Assembly (NCBI RefSeq): GCF_046630445.1
Contig: NC_092335.1
Coordinates: 629,207,501-629,271,500, forward strand
DNA length: 64,000 nt
Direction of reading: 5' to 3'
Origin: Rutidosis leptorrhynchoides
Taxonomy: Eukaryota > Streptophyta > Magnoliopsida > Asterales > Asteraceae
The notes below the pieces were generated by a model. The model worked only from the letters and a program-made list of their open reading frames with translations. It had not been told where the DNA came from and ran no database searches. A program made the position numbers and the translations under genes. Of the stretch, positions 9,974 through 21,902 are shown in pieces. Within the stretch, counting starts at the first letter, position 1, and every line of letters begins with the position of its first letter.

Positions 9974-10245
9974 TGTAACACCCCAGCTTAACATGACCAC
10001 AATATTGTCCGCTTTGCCCGCAGGCGCACGGCTTTTTCTTGGCGACCACACACGATAAGCACTTTCCCAGGAGGTCACCCATCCTGGTAGTGCTCTCGCC
10101 CGAGCACGCTTAACCATAACGTACTCGCACTTTTACTCAGCCTGTGATCCCAAAACGCGTTGTGTCATTTAAGCGTGAATATTACCTTATAATCCCATGA
10201 TCACTCATGTCCGTGGGCGATGTGGGATTTGCCTAGGGTGTTACA
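9974..10245 (-). repeat. Cassandra LTR (5' copy)
   Basis: Same length and sequence as the other LTR. It is adjacent to the primer-binding site on the minus strand. Confidence 0.95.
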
Positions 10246-10612
10246 AGTACCTCTTAAATCTGGGTTAACTTACTGCAGTAATTCAAACGACCTTGAATTC
10301 AAAAACATCATTCATTATCTCACAGAAAATAGTGTGCGAATTAAGATTATTATGAATCACTTTATTTTTATGCAAATCGGCCACAGCCTTTACTAACCGT
10401 TTAATCTGTTTACACCAGTCCAGGGTGAATCTGTATTCTTCATGTTTTCGTGCTTCTCCCAGCAGCTTAAAGAAAGAAAGCACTGATATATAGTTGTAAT
10501 ACGTATTTGGGGCGTTTAAACGCTATCAACCAATATTTATCACAAGGTTGAATACCACGCAAACTTCTCCCCTATCCTCAAGAAGATATCCTGGATGTGA
10601 TAGAGATTGCAA

Positions 10613-11106
10613 AGGTTGTAAACTAAAAAAAAGGGGGATGAACAAAAATTATTGCAACGTGTTTATTCATTTTGTCCACTTAATGTTTCAACCAATCAGA
10701 AGAGGTTATTTGGAAAGAAAATATTTTCGATCGGTGGAAAATAAAGTTATGGGATTTCCTAAAACTTTGTGCATAAAGTAAGTAGACACTTATAGTTGAA
10801 CTAAGGAAGTAATTTATAAATCTAACATTAAATTCAATCCTATTTTCTTCGGTAAAGCTTCTTACAAAAATCTTAGATTCCGAAATTTTCTTGCGTTAAC
10901 AAACGAAATTTATCTGTTTAAACTTTAAACATTTTGAAAAAAAAAAAAATTTAACTCCGACATTCTAAACCAAAAGTCTTTTACACGACGCTGAACCCCG
11001 ACGCTGACCCTCAACGGCGAGGCGACGTCGATCCGGAATGGGACCGATCGCCAGTTTCGACTGAAGCCGGCGCAGGAACCGTAACTAACTCCACATGCTC
11101 TTAGAC
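10613..11106. other. Non-coding; short GC-rich block next to outer gypsy element
   Basis: AT-rich to about 10,940, then a poly(A) run and a GC-rich 165-bp block ending CTCCACATGCTCTTAGAC just at the LTR of element A. The block's ending resembles MITE termini ('AAGAGCATG'), but no partner end is visible. The final five bases TAGAC (11,102-11,106) would be the left target duplication of element A; its right partner is missing. Confidence 0.3.
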
Positions 11107-12893
11107 TGTGATGGCCCGTACAAAACCATCGTGTACGAATCATCAACAACAGGATCATTTCAAGGTCAAATACTATATATGGTTTCAAAAGAAGTTTGCA
11201 TTCATGAATAAAGGTGATGTCTTAACCAACATCAAATATCTTACAACAAAAGTATGCTTCAATGAACAGAAGCAATTAGTAATAGTACGTAACCCAATGG
11301 TCGTTACAAATCATTGTTTCAAAAGGTAACATAGTTTGAATGCAATAAAAATGTTTCATGCGGTGACATCTCTAGTAAGCACAGCGGAAGTCTACAAGGC
11401 ATGACTAGTACAGCAGAAGCAAGCAAACCTTAAGCACCTGAGAAAAACATGCTTGAAAACGTCAACACAAAGGTTGGTGAGCTATAGTTTAAGTATAACA
11501 GTAATGTAAGGTAGGCCACGAGATTTCAGTGCTTCAACAGCGTTTCAAAACAGTATGAAAGTATATGTTTAACCGTGGGAACTTGGTAACTAACTTAACG
11601 TTTATCACCCCCTAAAAGTACACTTGGCGAGTGCGTATGTTTACGAAGTATTAAACACCCGTTAAATGCTAGCGCTACTAGCCCGAGTGGGGATGTCAAA
11701 CCCTATGGATCCATATCTAAGATTCGCGTTCACCGGTTCAAAGACCAATGACTAAACGTTACCGAGCTAAGGGGAAAGTTTATGCCGTTGTATAACCCAC
11801 ACATATATAAAGTTTAAGTACTCGTGCCTAGTATGTAAAACGTAAAATGCGCATGTATTCTCAGTTCCCAAAATAGTTAAAGTAAAAAGGGATGCTATAA
11901 CTCACAGTGGAAAAGTAGTAGTAAAGTTGACTCGGGAAAAGTAAGCAAGTATGTAGGTCCGGAAAATCCTCAACCTAAGTCAAAAGTTACTAAGTCAGTA
12001 AATTGTCCCATTAGGTTTATAAGTATGTAAATTAGGTCTTAAGTATCATCATCATTCATCATTAAATCAAAAAGTTCAAAGTAAGTTTCGTTCATGAAAA
12101 GAGTTTAAAACAAAGGCTGACTTCGTTCAGCCGCTACGACCTCTATACAAACTGAAATAAGGTGAGACCAGTGGCCATGGCTCCGTATATGAGTCCTTTA
12201 GTTTCTATAAAAATTCCAGAACCAAACTCATCTTCGTTTGACCGTGGCGATGGTTAAGTGCGAGTAGGTCAGAATTTTCATCACAACGTTAAAAGGACAT
12301 AGTGACGTTCGGAGGGCCATAGATCCTAAACCGTAACTCGGATTAAGACGAGTCTTAAACGAAAAATTATCTATTCGAACAGAGCTAACTGAAAATCAAC
12401 TTTACAGTAGCCCAGGTATTCTGATCAGACCCGAAAAATAGTAGGTTTTGCGTTCCGGTGGGTTCTTGGTGCTCGATGCTCATCACGGTTCTCATCCTTG
12501 ATGCATATAGCTTCAAGTGTACAACTCGTTGATGTGTTTCCATCATCTTTACCAAGTTTTGACCATCATAACACAAATGTAAGTCTAAGATAAGTAGCAC
12601 AACTCAATTAAGTGTTGCAAGTAGTTTGATGAACCATAGTTACATCAAGATCTTAGATCCGACACATACATGAACTCTAAAAGTAATATTAAGCTACAAA
12701 CTTGAAAGTAAATTAAGTAATAAAGATCTTAAGTTGTAGAACATAGTTCTTAGTTAGATCTTGAAGATCCAAGACCCAAAAGTCTAGATCTAAAGTTACT
12801 AAGTTAAATTCTAAGTCATAACACTTGAATCTTTACTTTAATGAAACCATAAGTTATGAAACTTAGATTTTCATCTTGAAAAGTGTATGTAAG
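11107..12893 (-). repeat. Element A 3' LTR, piece 1 of 3
   Basis: Aligns with 53,125-54,118 over its first ~990 bp with a small number of substitutions. The rest has no second copy in the window because the other LTR is truncated. It ends at GTAAG (12,889-12,893), the target site of element B. Confidence 0.85.
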
Positions 12894-15800
12894 TGAAATG
12901 TCCCGTTCTTATTGATTAAAAACGTTCCATATTAATTGATTTCGTTGCGAGGTTTTGACCTCTATATGAGACGTTTTTCAAAGACTGCATTCATTTTAAA
13001 ACAAACCATAACCTTTATTTCATCAATAAAGGTTTAAAAAGCTTTACGTAGATTATCAAATAATGATAATCTAAAATATCCTGTTTACACACGACCATTA
13101 CATAATGGTTTACAATACAAATATGTTACAACAAAATAAGTTTCTTGAATGCAGTTTTTACACAATATCATACAAGCATGGACTCCAAATCTCGTCCTTA
13201 TTTAAGTATGCGACAGCGGAAGCTCTTAATAATCACCTGAGAATAAACATGCTTAAAACGTCAACAAAAATGTTGGTGAGTTATAGGTTTAACCTATATA
13301 TACCAAATCATAATAATAGACCACAAGATTTCATATTTCAATACACATCCCATACATAGAGATAAAAATCATTCATATGGTGAACACCTGGTAACCGACA
13401 ATAACAAGATGCATATATAAGAATATCCCCATCATTCCGGGACACCCTTCGGATATGATATAAATTTCGAAGTACTAAAGCATCCGGTACTTTGGATGGG
13501 GTTTGTTAGGCCCAATAGATCTATCTTTAGGATTCGCGTCAATTAGGGTGTCTGTTCCCTAATTCTTAGATTACCAGACTTAATAAAAAGGGGCATATTC
13601 GATTTCGATAATTCAACCATAGAATGTAGTTTCACGTACTTGTGTCTATTTTGTAAATCATTTATAAAACCTGCATGTATTCTCATCCCAAAAATATTAG
13701 ATTTTAAAAGTGGGACTATAACTCACTTTCACAGATTTTTACTTCGTCGAGAAGTAAAACTTGGCCACTGTTGATTCACGAACCTATAACAATATATACA
13801 TATATATTAAAGTATGTTCAAAATATATTTACAACACTTTTAATATATTTTGATGTTTTAAGTTTATTAAGTCAGCTGTCCTCGTTAGTAACCTATAACT
13901 AGTTGTCCACAGTTAGATGTACAGAAATAAATCAATAAATATTATCTTGAATCAATCCACGACCCAGTGTATACGTATCTCAGTATTGATCACAACTCAA
14001 ACTATATATATTTTGGAATCAACCTCAACCCTGTATAGCTAACTCCAACATTCACATATAGAGTGTCTATGGTTGTTCCGAAATATATATAGATGTGTCG
14101 ACATGATAGGTCGAAACATTGTATACGTGTCTATGGTATCTCAAGATTACATAATATACAATACAAGTTGATTAAGTTATGGTTGGAATAGATTTGTTAC
14201 CAATTTTCACGTAGCTAAAATGATAAAAATTATCCAATCTTGTTTTACCCATAACTTCTTCATTTTAAATCCGTTTTGAATGAATCAAATTGCTATGGTT
14301 TCATATTGAACTTTATTTTATGAATATACACAGAAAAAGTATAGGTTTATAGTCGGAAAAATAAGTTACAAGTCGTTTTTGTAAAGGTAGTCATTTCAGT
14401 CGAAAGAACGACGTCTAGATGACCATTTTAGAAAACATACTTCCACTTTGAGTTTAACCATAATTTTTGGATATAGTTTCATGTTCATAATAAAAATCAT
14501 TTTCTCAGAATAACAACTTTTAAATCAAAGTTTATCATAGTTTTTAATTAACTAACCCAAAACAGCCCGCGGTGTTACTACGACGGCGTAAATCCGGTTT
14601 TACGGTGTTTTTCGTGTTTCCAGGTTTTAAATCATTAAGTTAGCATATCATATAGATATAGAACATGTGTTTAGTTAATTTTAAAAGTCAAGTTAGAAGG
14701 ATTAACTTTTGTTTGCGAACAAGTTTAGAATTAACTAAACTATGTTCTAGTGATTACGAGTTTAAACCTTCGAATAAGATAGTTTTATATATATGAATCG
14801 AATGATGTTATGAACATCATTACTACCTCAAGTTTAGTAGGTAAACCTACTGGAAGTGACAAGAAATGATCTAGCTTCAAAGGATCTTGGATGGCTTGAA
14901 AGTTCTTGAAGTAGGATCATGACACAAAAACAAGTTCAAGTAAGATTTTTGCTCGAATTAAGATAGTTTATAGTTATAGAAATTGAATCAAAGTTTGAAT
15001 ATGAATATTACCTTGAATAAGAAAGATAACCTACTGTATATAACAAAGGTTTCTTGATCTTAGATGATTACTTGGAATGGATTAGAAAGCTTGGAAGTAA
15101 ATTAGTAAACTTGAAGGGATTTTTGAAGTATTCTTGAAGTGTTCTTCCTATGATGATTATAGCTTGATTCTTGAAGTGATTTTTGATGAAGATGATGATT
15201 AACTACTGGAAAAATACGTTCATAATAGTGTGGGTGTGTTGAGAGAGAATTAGAAAGAGATTTGGAAGTGAAATGGAGTGAATGATGAGTGTTAATTGGT
15301 GAGTGGTGAGTGGGGTTAAAAGGAGTTCTAGTTAGTTGACTAGCTCATGGTAGAAGTTAAAATTGATTAGTCATACATGACATAATCAAGAGTGGAATCC
15401 CATGCTAGTTCCTATTGGTATATACCCATAGTAAGTACGTTTTGAAGCTGTGTATAATACGGGTAAGAATACGACTAGAATTCTTGATGAAAGAAAAGAA
15501 TGGGAAAGTAACTGTAACCATTTTCGTTAAGTATGAGTGTTTCGATATATGTCTTGAAGTCTTCCAAAAGTATTTTAATACATCTAAATACACTACATGT
15601 ATATACATTTTAACGGAGTCGTTAAGTCATCGTTAGTCGTTACATGTAAGTGTTGTTTTGAAACCTTTAAGTTAACGATCTCAATTAATGTTGTTAACCC
15701 ATTGTTTATTATATCTAATGAGATGTTAAATTATTATATTATCATGATATTATGATATATTAATATATCTTAATATGATATATATACATTTAAATGTCGT

Positions 15801-16142
15801 TACAACGATAATCGTTACATATATGTCTCGTTTAAAAATCATTAAGTTAGTAGTCTTGTTTTTACATATGTAGTTCATTGTTAATATACTTAATGATATG
15901 TTTACTTATCATAATATCATGTTAACTATATATATAACCATATATATGTCATCATATAGTTTTTACAAGTTTTAACGTTCGTGAATCACCGGTCAACTTG
16001 GGTAGTCAATTGTCTATATGAAACCTATTTCAATTAATCAAGTCTTAACAAGTTTGATTGCTTAACATGTTGGAAACGTTTAATCATGTAAATATCAATA
16101 TCAATTAATATATATAAACATGGAAAAGTTCGGGTCACTACA
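12894..16142 (-). repeat. Element B 3' LTR
   Basis: 3,249 bp, TGAAATGTCCCG... to ...GGGTCACTACA on the plus strand. Short frames inside (13,105-13,359; 15,405-15,636) occur identically in the other LTR and look like chance frames. Confidence 0.95.
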
Positions 16143-16178
16143 GTACCTACCCGTTAAATAAATTTCGTCCCGAAATTT
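16143..16178 (-). promoter_or_regulatory. Polypurine tract and preceding hairpin of element B
   Basis: On the minus strand: hairpin AAATTTCG-GGA-CGAAATTT (16,160-16,178) right at the gag-pol stop, then TTAACGGGTAGGTAC (16,143-16,157) abutting the 3' LTR. The same arrangement is found in elements A, D and E. Confidence 0.7.
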
Positions 16179-19100
16179 TAAGCTGTTGAAGGTGTTGACG
16201 AATCTTCTGGAAATAGATGCGGGTATTTCTTCTTCATCTGATCTTCACGCTCCCAGGTGAACTCGGGTCCTCTACGAGCATTCCATCGAACCTTAACAAT
16301 TGGTATCTTGTTTTGCTTAAGTCTTTTAACCTCACGATCCATTATTTCGACGGGTTCTTCGATGAATTGAAGTTTTTCGTTGATTTGGATTTCATCTATC
16401 GGAATAGTGAGATCTTCTTTAGCAAAACATTTCTTCAAATTCGAGACGTGGAAAGTGTTATGTACAGCCGCGAGTTGTTGAGGTAACTCTAGTCGGTAAG
16501 CTACTGGTCCGACACGATCAATAATCTTGAATGGTCCAATATACCTTGGATTTAATTTCCCTCGTTTACCAAATCGAACAACGCCTTTCCAAGGTGCAAC
16601 TTTAAGCATGACCATCTCTCCAATTTCAAATTCTATATCTTTTCTTTTAATGTCAGCGTAGCTCTTTTGTCGACTTTGGGCAGTTTTCAACCGTTGTTGA
16701 ATTTGGATGATCTTCTCGGTAGTTTCTTGTATAATCTCCGGACCCGTAATCTGTCTATCCCCCACTTCACTCCAACAAATCGGAGACCTGCACTTTCTAC
16801 CATAAAGTGCTTCAAACGGCGCCATCTCAATGCTTGAATGGTAGCTGTTGTTGTAGGAAAATTCTGCTAACGGTAGATGTCGATCCCAACTGTTTCCGAA
16901 ATCAATAACACATGCTCGTAGCATGTCTTCAAGCGTTTGTATCGTCCTTTCGCTCTGCCCATCGGTTTGTGGATGATAGGCAGTACTCATGTCTAGACGA
17001 GTTCCTAATGCTTGCTGTAATGTCTGCCAGAATCTTGAAATAAATCTGCCATCCCTATCAGAGATAATAGAGATTGGTATTCCATGTCTGGAGACGACTT
17101 CCTTCAAATACAGTCGTGCTAACTTCTCCATCTTGTCATCTTCTCTTATTGGCAGGAAGTGTGCTGATTTGGTGAGACGATCAACTATTACCCAAATAGT
17201 ATCAAAACCACTTGCAGTCCTTGGCAATTTAGTGATGAAATCCATGGTAATGTTTTCCCATTTCCATTCCGGGATTTCGGGTTGTTGAAGTAGACCTGAT
17301 GGTTTCTGATGCTCAGCTTTGACCTTAGAACACGTCAAACATTCTCCTACATATTTAGCAACATCGGCTTTCATACCCGGCCACCAAAAATGTTTCTTGA
17401 GATCCTTGTACATCTTCCCCGTTCCAGGATGTATTGAGTATCTGGTTTTATGAGCTTCTCTAAGTACCATTTCTCTCATATCTCCAAATTTTGGTACCCA
17501 AATCCTTTCAGCCCTATACCGGGTTCCGTCTTCCCGAATATTAAGATGCTTCTCCGATCCTTTGGGTATTTCATCCTTTAAATTTCCTTCTTTTAAAACT
17601 CCTTGTTGCGCCTCCTTTATTTGAGTAGTAAGGTTATTATGAATCATTATATTCATAGATTTTACTCGAATGGGTTCTCTGTCCTTCCTGCTCAAGGCAT
17701 CGGCTACCACATTTGCCTTTCCCGGGTGGTAACGAATCTCAAAGTCGTAATCATTCAATAATTCAATCCACCTACGCTGCCTCATATTCAGTTGTTTCTG
17801 ATTAAATATGTGTTGAAGACTTTTGTGGTCGGTATATATAATACTTTTGACCCCATATAAGTAGTGCCTCCAAGTCTTTAATGCAAAAACAACCGCACCT
17901 AATTCCAAATCATGCGTCGTATAATTTTGTTCGTGAATCTTCAATTGTCTAGACGCATAAGCAATCACCTTCGTTCGTTGCATTAATACACAACCGAGAC
18001 CTTGCTTTGATGCGTCACAATAAATCACAAAATCATCATTCCCTTCAGGCAATGACAATATAGGTGCCGTAGTTAGCTTTTTCTTCAATAACTGAAACGC
18101 TTTCTCTTGTTCATCATTCCATTCAAATTTCTTCCCTTTATGCGTTAATGCAGTCAAGGGTTTTGCTATTCTGGAAAAGTCTTGGATGAACCTTCTGTAG
18201 TAACCAGCTAGTCCTAAAAACTGGCGTACGTGTTTCGGAGTTTTCGGTGTTTCCCACTTTTCAACAGTTTCTATCTTTGCTGGATCCACCTTAATACCTT
18301 CTTTGTTCACTATGTGACCGAGGAATTGAACTTCTTCCAACCAAAATGCACACTTTGAAAACTTAGCATACAATTCTTCCTTCCTCAATACTTCTAACAC
18401 CTTTCTCAAATGTTCACCGTGTTCTTGGTCATTCTTTGAGTAAATAAGTATGTCATCAATGAAAACGATGACAAACTTGTCAAGGTATGGTCCACACACT
18501 CGGTTCATAAGGTCCATGAACACAGCTGGTGCATTAGTTAAACCAAACGGCATGACCATAAACTCGTAATGACCGTAACGTGTTCTGAAAGCAGTCTTTA
18601 GAATATCATCTTCTTTCACCCGCATCTGATGATACCCGGAACGTAAGTCAATCTTTGAATAAACAGACGAGCCTTGTAGTTGATCAAATAAGTCATCGAT
18701 TCTCGGTAGTGGGTAGCGGTTCTTGATGGTAAGTTTGTTCAACTCTCGGTAGTCGATACACAACCTGAATGTACCATCTTTCTTCTTGACAAACAAAACA
18801 GGAGCTCCCCACGGTGATGTGCTTGGTCGAATGAAACCACGCTCTAAAAGTTCTTGTAATTGGCTTTGCAGTTCTTTCATCTCACTGGGTGCAAGTCTGT
18901 AAGGAGCACGAGCTATTGGTGCAGCTCCTGGTACAAGATCTATTTGAAATTCAACGGATCGATGTGGGGGTAATCCCGGTAATTCTTTCGGAAATACATC
19001 GGGAAATTCTTTTGCAATGGGAACATCATTGATGCTCTTTTCTTCAGTTTGTACTTTCTCGACGTGTGCTAGAACAGCATAGCAACCTTTTCTTATTAGT

Positions 19101-20740
19101 TTTTGTGCCTTCAAATTACTAATAAGATGTAGCTTCGTGTTGCCCTTTTCTCCGTACACCATTAAGGGTTTTCCTTTTTCTCGTATAATGCGAATTGCAT
19201 TTTTGTAACAGACGATCTCTGCTTTCACTTCTTTCAACCAGTCCATACCGATTATCACATCAAAACTCCCTAACTCTACTGGTATCAAATCAATCTTAAA
19301 TGTTTCGCTAACCAGTTTAATTTCTCGATTTCGACATATATTATCTGCTGAAATTAATTTACCATTTGCTAATTCGAGTAAAAATTTACTATCCAAAGGC
19401 GTCAATGGACAACTTAATTTAGCACAAAAATCTCTACTCATATAGCTTCTATCCGCACCCGAATCAAATAAAACGTAAGCAGATTTATTGTCAATAAGAA
19501 ACGTACCCGTAACAAGCTCCGGGTCTTCCTGTGCCTCTGCCGCATTAATATTGAAAACTCTTCCACGACCTTGTCCATTCGTGTTCTCCTGGTTCGGGCA
19601 ATTTCTAATAATGTGGCCCGGTTTTCCACATTTATAACAAACTACATTGGCATAACTTGCTCCGACACTACTTGCTCCGCCATTACTCGTTCCGACACCA
19701 TTTGTTCCTTTCGTTCTATTAACCCCTGGTCCGTAGACCTCACACTTCGCCGCGCTATGACCATTTCTTTTACACTTGTTGCAAAATTTGGTGCAGAACC
19801 CCGAGTGATTCTTTTCACACCTTTGGCATAGCTGCTTCTGATTGTTGTTGTTGTTGCGGTTATTATTGTTGTTAGGATGATTGTTGTAGTTGTTGTTGTT
19901 GTTGTTGTTGTTGTTGTTGGGCCGTTTGTTGTAGTTGCGATTGTTGGGATAATTGTTGCGATTATTGTTGTAATTGCTGTTGTTGCTGTATTGGCGATTC
20001 TTATCACCGTTTTCCTCCCACTTTCTTTTAACTTGCTTCACATTGGCCTCTTCAGCAGTCTGTTCTTTAATTCTTTCTTCAATCTGGTTCACTAGTTTGT
20101 GAGCCATTCTACATGCCTGTTGTATGGAGGCGGGCTCGTGTGAACTTATATCTTCTTGGATTCTTTCCGGTAATCCTTTCACAAACGCGTCGATCTTCTC
20201 TTCCTCATCTTCGAAAGCTCCCGGACACAATAGGCACAATTCTGTGAATCGTCTTTCGTACGTGGTAATATCAAATCCTTGGGTTCGTAACCCTCTAAGT
20301 TCTGTCTTGAGCTTATTGACCTCGGTTCTGGGACGGTACTTCTCGTTCATCAAGTGCTTGAATGCTGACCACGGTAGTGCGTACGCATCATCTTGTCCCA
20401 CTTGCTCTAGATAGGTATTCCACCATGTTAACGCAGAACCTGTGAAGGTATGCGTAGCGTACTTCACTTTGTCCTCTTCAGTACACTTACTTATGGCAAA
20501 CACCGATTCAACCTTCTCGGTCCACCGTTTCAATCCGATCGGTCCTTCGGTTCCATCAAATTCCAAAGGTTTGCAGGCAGTGAATTCTTTGTAGGTGCAT
20601 CCTACACGATTTCCTGTACTGCCAGATCCAAGGTTATTGTTGGTATATAGCGCAGCCTGTACTGCGGCTATGTTTGAAGCTAGAAAAGTACGGAATTCCT
20701 CTTCATTCATATTCACGGTGTGTCGAGTAGTCGGTGCCAT
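16178..20740 (-). CDS. Element B gag-pol polyprotein (open, chromovirus)
   Basis: I prefer the start at ATG 20,740 ([11 protein letters not shown]); the frame stays open 12 codons further up to 20,776. Counting from 20,776: the gag core is around residues 60-230 ([28 protein letters not shown]); an Asn-rich linker at about 258-312 is encoded by an AAC repeat; zinc knuckles at about 315-395 include [14 protein letters not shown]; the protease DSGADRSYM is near 437; reverse transcriptase has FIDDILIYS near 772; RNase H starts at [15 protein letters not shown]; the integrase zinc-binding region is near 1,110 and its core has [16 protein letters not shown] and DGQSERT. The C-terminus ([19 protein letters not shown]) is chromodomain-like. 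The Asp and Glu residues expected for protease, reverse transcriptase and integrase are present. It makes the particle and performs reverse transcription and integration. The stop codon borders the conserved hairpin. Confidence 0.95.
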   Translation of the reverse strand: MAPTTRHTVNMNEEEFRTFLASNIAAVQAALYTNNNLGSGSTGNRVGCTYKEFTACKPLEFDGTEGPIGLKRWTEKVESVFAISKCTEEDKVKYATHTFTGSALTWWNTYLEQVGQDDAYALPWSAFKHLMNEKYRPRTEVNKLKTELRGLRTQGFDITTYERRFTELCLLCPGAFEDEEEKIDAFVKGLPERIQEDISSHEPASIQQACRMAHKLVNQIEERIKEQTAEEANVKQVKRKWEENGDKNRQYSNNSNYNNNRNNYPNNRNYNKRPNNNNNNNNNNYNNHPNNNNNRNNNNNQKQLCQRCEKNHSGFCTKFCNKCKRNGHSAAKCEVYGPGVNRTKGTNGVGTSNGGASSVGASYANVVCYKCGKPGHIIRNCPNQENTNGQGRGRVFNINAAEAQEDPELVTGTFLIDNKSAYVLFDSGADRSYMSRDFCAKLSCPLTPLDSKFLLELANGKLISADNICRNREIKLVSETFKIDLIPVELGSFDVIIGMDWLKEVKAEIVCYKNAIRIIREKGKPLMVYGEKGNTKLHLISNLKAQKLIRKGCYAVLAHVEKVQTEEKSINDVPIAKEFPDVFPKELPGLPPHRSVEFQIDLVPGAAPIARAPYRLAPSEMKELQSQLQELLERGFIRPSTSPWGAPVLFVKKKDGTFRLCIDYRELNKLTIKNRYPLPRIDDLFDQLQGSSVYSKIDLRSGYHQMRVKEDDILKTAFRTRYGHYEFMVMPFGLTNAPAVFMDLMNRVCGPYLDKFVIVFIDDILIYSKNDQEHGEHLRKVLEVLRKEELYAKFSKCAFWLEEVQFLGHIVNKEGIKVDPAKIETVEKWETPKTPKHVRQFLGLAGYYRRFIQDFSRIAKPLTALTHKGKKFEWNDEQEKAFQLLKKKLTTAPILSLPEGNDDFVIYCDASKQGLGCVLMQRTKVIAYASRQLKIHEQNYTTHDLELGAVVFALKTWRHYLYGVKSIIYTDHKSLQHIFNQKQLNMRQRRWIELLNDYDFEIRYHPGKANVVADALSRKDREPIRVKSMNIMIHNNLTTQIKEAQQGVLKEGNLKDEIPKGSEKHLNIREDGTRYRAERIWVPKFGDMREMVLREAHKTRYSIHPGTGKMYKDLKKHFWWPGMKADVAKYVGECLTCSKVKAEHQKPSGLLQQPEIPEWKWENITMDFITKLPRTASGFDTIWVIVDRLTKSAHFLPIREDDKMEKLARLYLKEVVSRHGIPISIISDRDGRFISRFWQTLQQALGTRLDMSTAYHPQTDGQSERTIQTLEDMLRACVIDFGNSWDRHLPLAEFSYNNSYHSSIEMAPFEALYGRKCRSPICWSEVGDRQITGPEIIQETTEKIIQIQQRLKTAQSRQKSYADIKRKDIEFEIGEMVMLKVAPWKGVVRFGKRGKLNPRYIGPFKIIDRVGPVAYRLELPQQLAAVHNTFHVSNLKKCFAKEDLTIPIDEIQINEKLQFIEEPVEIMDREVKRLKQNKIPIVKVRWNARRGPEFTWEREDQMKKKYPHLFPEDSSTPSTA
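19840..20000 (-). repeat. AAC/GTT-rich microsatellite in element B gag
   Basis: Runs of GTT on the plus strand encode poly-Asn on the minus strand in the linker before the zinc knuckles. The longest pure run is about 19,886-19,918. Antisense frames of poly-Val are artefacts of this repeat. Confidence 0.8.
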
Positions 20741-20878
20741 TTCCTTCAAAATAGTCAAATGGAACAAGTTAATCATACAGAATATTAAGAGTAGTTAATA
20801 GTATTTCGTAGCATAATATGAACTCATTTATAAAAGCTTTTTCTTCATATTAGCGTTTTATAAGTTTAAATTCGGGTA

Positions 20879-20893
20879 GTACCTACCCGTTAA
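20879..20893 (-). other. Internal polypurine-tract-like copy in element B
   Basis: The minus strand reads TTAACGGGTAGGTAC, identical over 15 nt to the motif adjoining the 3' LTR (16,143-16,157). It lies between the F-box ORF and gag. It could act as a second plus-strand primer or mark an old recombination joint. Confidence 0.55.
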
Positions 20894-21081
20894 GTTCATA
20901 CTTAGTAGCTAATATACAATTCAACTACTACAATTCTATATGAAAAACTGATTATAATAATATTTCGTGTTCAAACTTTTATACAATATTTTACAAACTT
21001 ACAATACCGCTTATTTTACATAAAGCATGAAATATAGCACACAATAACTTTGATACAAGATAGTTGTGAAGATAATTCTAG

Positions 21082-21765
21082 CTAGTACACAAGTCGTTCA
21101 GCAAAGGCAATAAAGACACGTAATTCATACGTCCAGAAACAAGTCATGCATTCTGGTTTTACTAGGACTACTTCCCATCCTTGGTCTTGTGGAACATAAC
21201 CGTTATGGCCGTTGATAAGACAGCGTGTTGTAACGTCGTCAAAGGGACGAGGGTTACGTAATGACCAACAGTCTCGTAATAACCTAAAAACCTCATTTCT
21301 TACCCCAATTACCGACTCCGTCACTTGAGGGAACGTTTTGTTTAATAGTTGTAGCCCGATGTTCTTGTTCTCACTTTGGTGAGAAGCGAACATTACTAAC
21401 CCGTAAGCATAACATGCTTCTTTATGTTGCATGTTAGCCGCTTTTTCTAAATCACGAAGTCCTATATTTGGATATACTGAGTCAAAATAATTTCTTAACC
21501 CGTTGCGTAAAATAGCATTTGGGTTCCCCGCAATATATGCGTCAAAGTAAACACATCGTAACTTATGGATTTCCCAATGTGATATCCCCCATCTTCCGAA
21601 CGAAAGCCTTTTATAAACCAAATCATTCTTGGAACGTTCTTCGAATGTCTTACAAACTGATCTCGCCTTAAATAGTTGTGCCGAGGAATTCTGACCGACT
21701 CTAGACAAGATTTCATCAATCATGTCTCCGGGTAGGTCTCTTAAAATATTGGGTTGTCTATCCAT
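21082..21765 (-). CDS. F-box protein carried by element B (227 aa)
   Basis: Residues about 7-50 (LRDLPGDMIDEILSRVG, then FKARSVCKTFEERS) match the F-box pattern 'LP.D....ILSRV....L...R.VCK.F', the domain that binds SKP1 in SCF ubiquitin ligases. Residues about 103-145 (DLEKAANMQHKEACYAYGLV, then GLQLLNKTF) resemble a Sel1/TPR-like unit, seen after the F-box in a group of plant F-box proteins. A C-terminal segment with CMTCFWTYELRVFI follows. The ORF is uninterrupted, on the same strand as gag-pol, between the acidic ORF and gag, so it is an integral part of the retrotransposon and not flanking DNA. Its origin is inferred to be a captured host F-box gene; it has no intron. It might target a host protein for degradation or may simply be passenger sequence. 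Confidence 0.8.
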   Translation of the reverse strand: MDRQPNILRDLPGDMIDEILSRVGQNSSAQLFKARSVCKTFEERSKNDLVYKRLSFGRWGISHWEIHKLRCVYFDAYIAGNPNAILRNGLRNYFDSVYPNIGLRDLEKAANMQHKEACYAYGLVMFASHQSENKNIGLQLLNKTFPQVTESVIGVRNEVFRLLRDCWSLRNPRPFDDVTTRCLINGHNGYVPQDQGWEVVLVKPECMTCFWTYELRVFIAFAERLVY

Positions 21766-21902
21766 TTTGTGTTTTTATACTGTAAAATAGACAAGAGTTA
21801 GATTCATAAAAAAAATACTTATTAATACAAGCAATTTTTACATATATCATAAAGCATAAGCACACTATATTACATATATTACACCACACGAATACAACTA
21901 TC

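Larger units (their letters stand above)
9617..10245 (-). mobile_element. Complete Cassandra TRIM retrotransposon
   Basis: Two 272-bp LTRs (9,617-9,888 and 9,974-10,245), identical in the comparison by eye, bracket an 85-bp interior, with target duplication AGTAC at 9,612-9,616 and 10,246-10,250. On the minus strand the right LTR is 5'. It is followed by the tRNA-Met primer site TGGTATCAGAGC (9,959-9,970), and a G-rich tract lies just before the other LTR (about 9,889-9,900). Each LTR holds a 5S-rRNA-like segment: the minus strand at 9,757-9,712 reads GTTAAGCGTGCTCGGGCGAG.. then GATGGGTGACCTCCTGGGAA, as in plant 5S rRNA. This is the defining feature of Cassandra. There is no coding capacity. 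Matching LTRs point to a recent insertion, in a probable intron of the kinase relic. Confidence 0.95.
8712..10612 (-). pseudogene. Decayed protein kinase with KEN/RNase L-like C-terminal domain (IRE1-like), host-derived
   Basis: Coding traces occur in order on the minus strand. About 10,612-10,530 (SHPGYLLEDRGEVCVVF) resembles a kinase N-lobe. 10,483-10,283 includes WCKQIKRLVKAVADLHKNKVIHNNLNSHTIF, matching the catalytic loop region 'LH...IIHRDLKP.NIL'. A splice-donor-like GCAGTAAGT follows near 10,265, and an acceptor-like TTTCAG lies near 9,511. 9,510-9,300 encodes ECFNLREILFGN and LEHLRILPEIQDQILKLV. 9,230-8,890 and 8,867-8,712 contain MSDPGQFMRFLKNLFNHP and ELTPDEVDNCVRYAYPEFLF, resembling the KEN nuclease pattern 'LLR.IRN...HY ... 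P..FL.YF...FP.L'. The HRD motif reads HNN, so the catalytic Asp is missing; frames do not join cleanly and stops occur. The family call is by pattern memory only. Confidence 0.45.

Noticed and set aside
13105-13359. 84-codon frame in the LTR of B (also 22,938-23,192)
   Set aside because: Identical in both LTRs only because the LTRs match; no start context, domain or known relative.
19877-20095. Frame rich in poly-Val and other antisense frames over element B gag
   Set aside because: Product of the GTT/AAC microsatellite read on the wrong strand.
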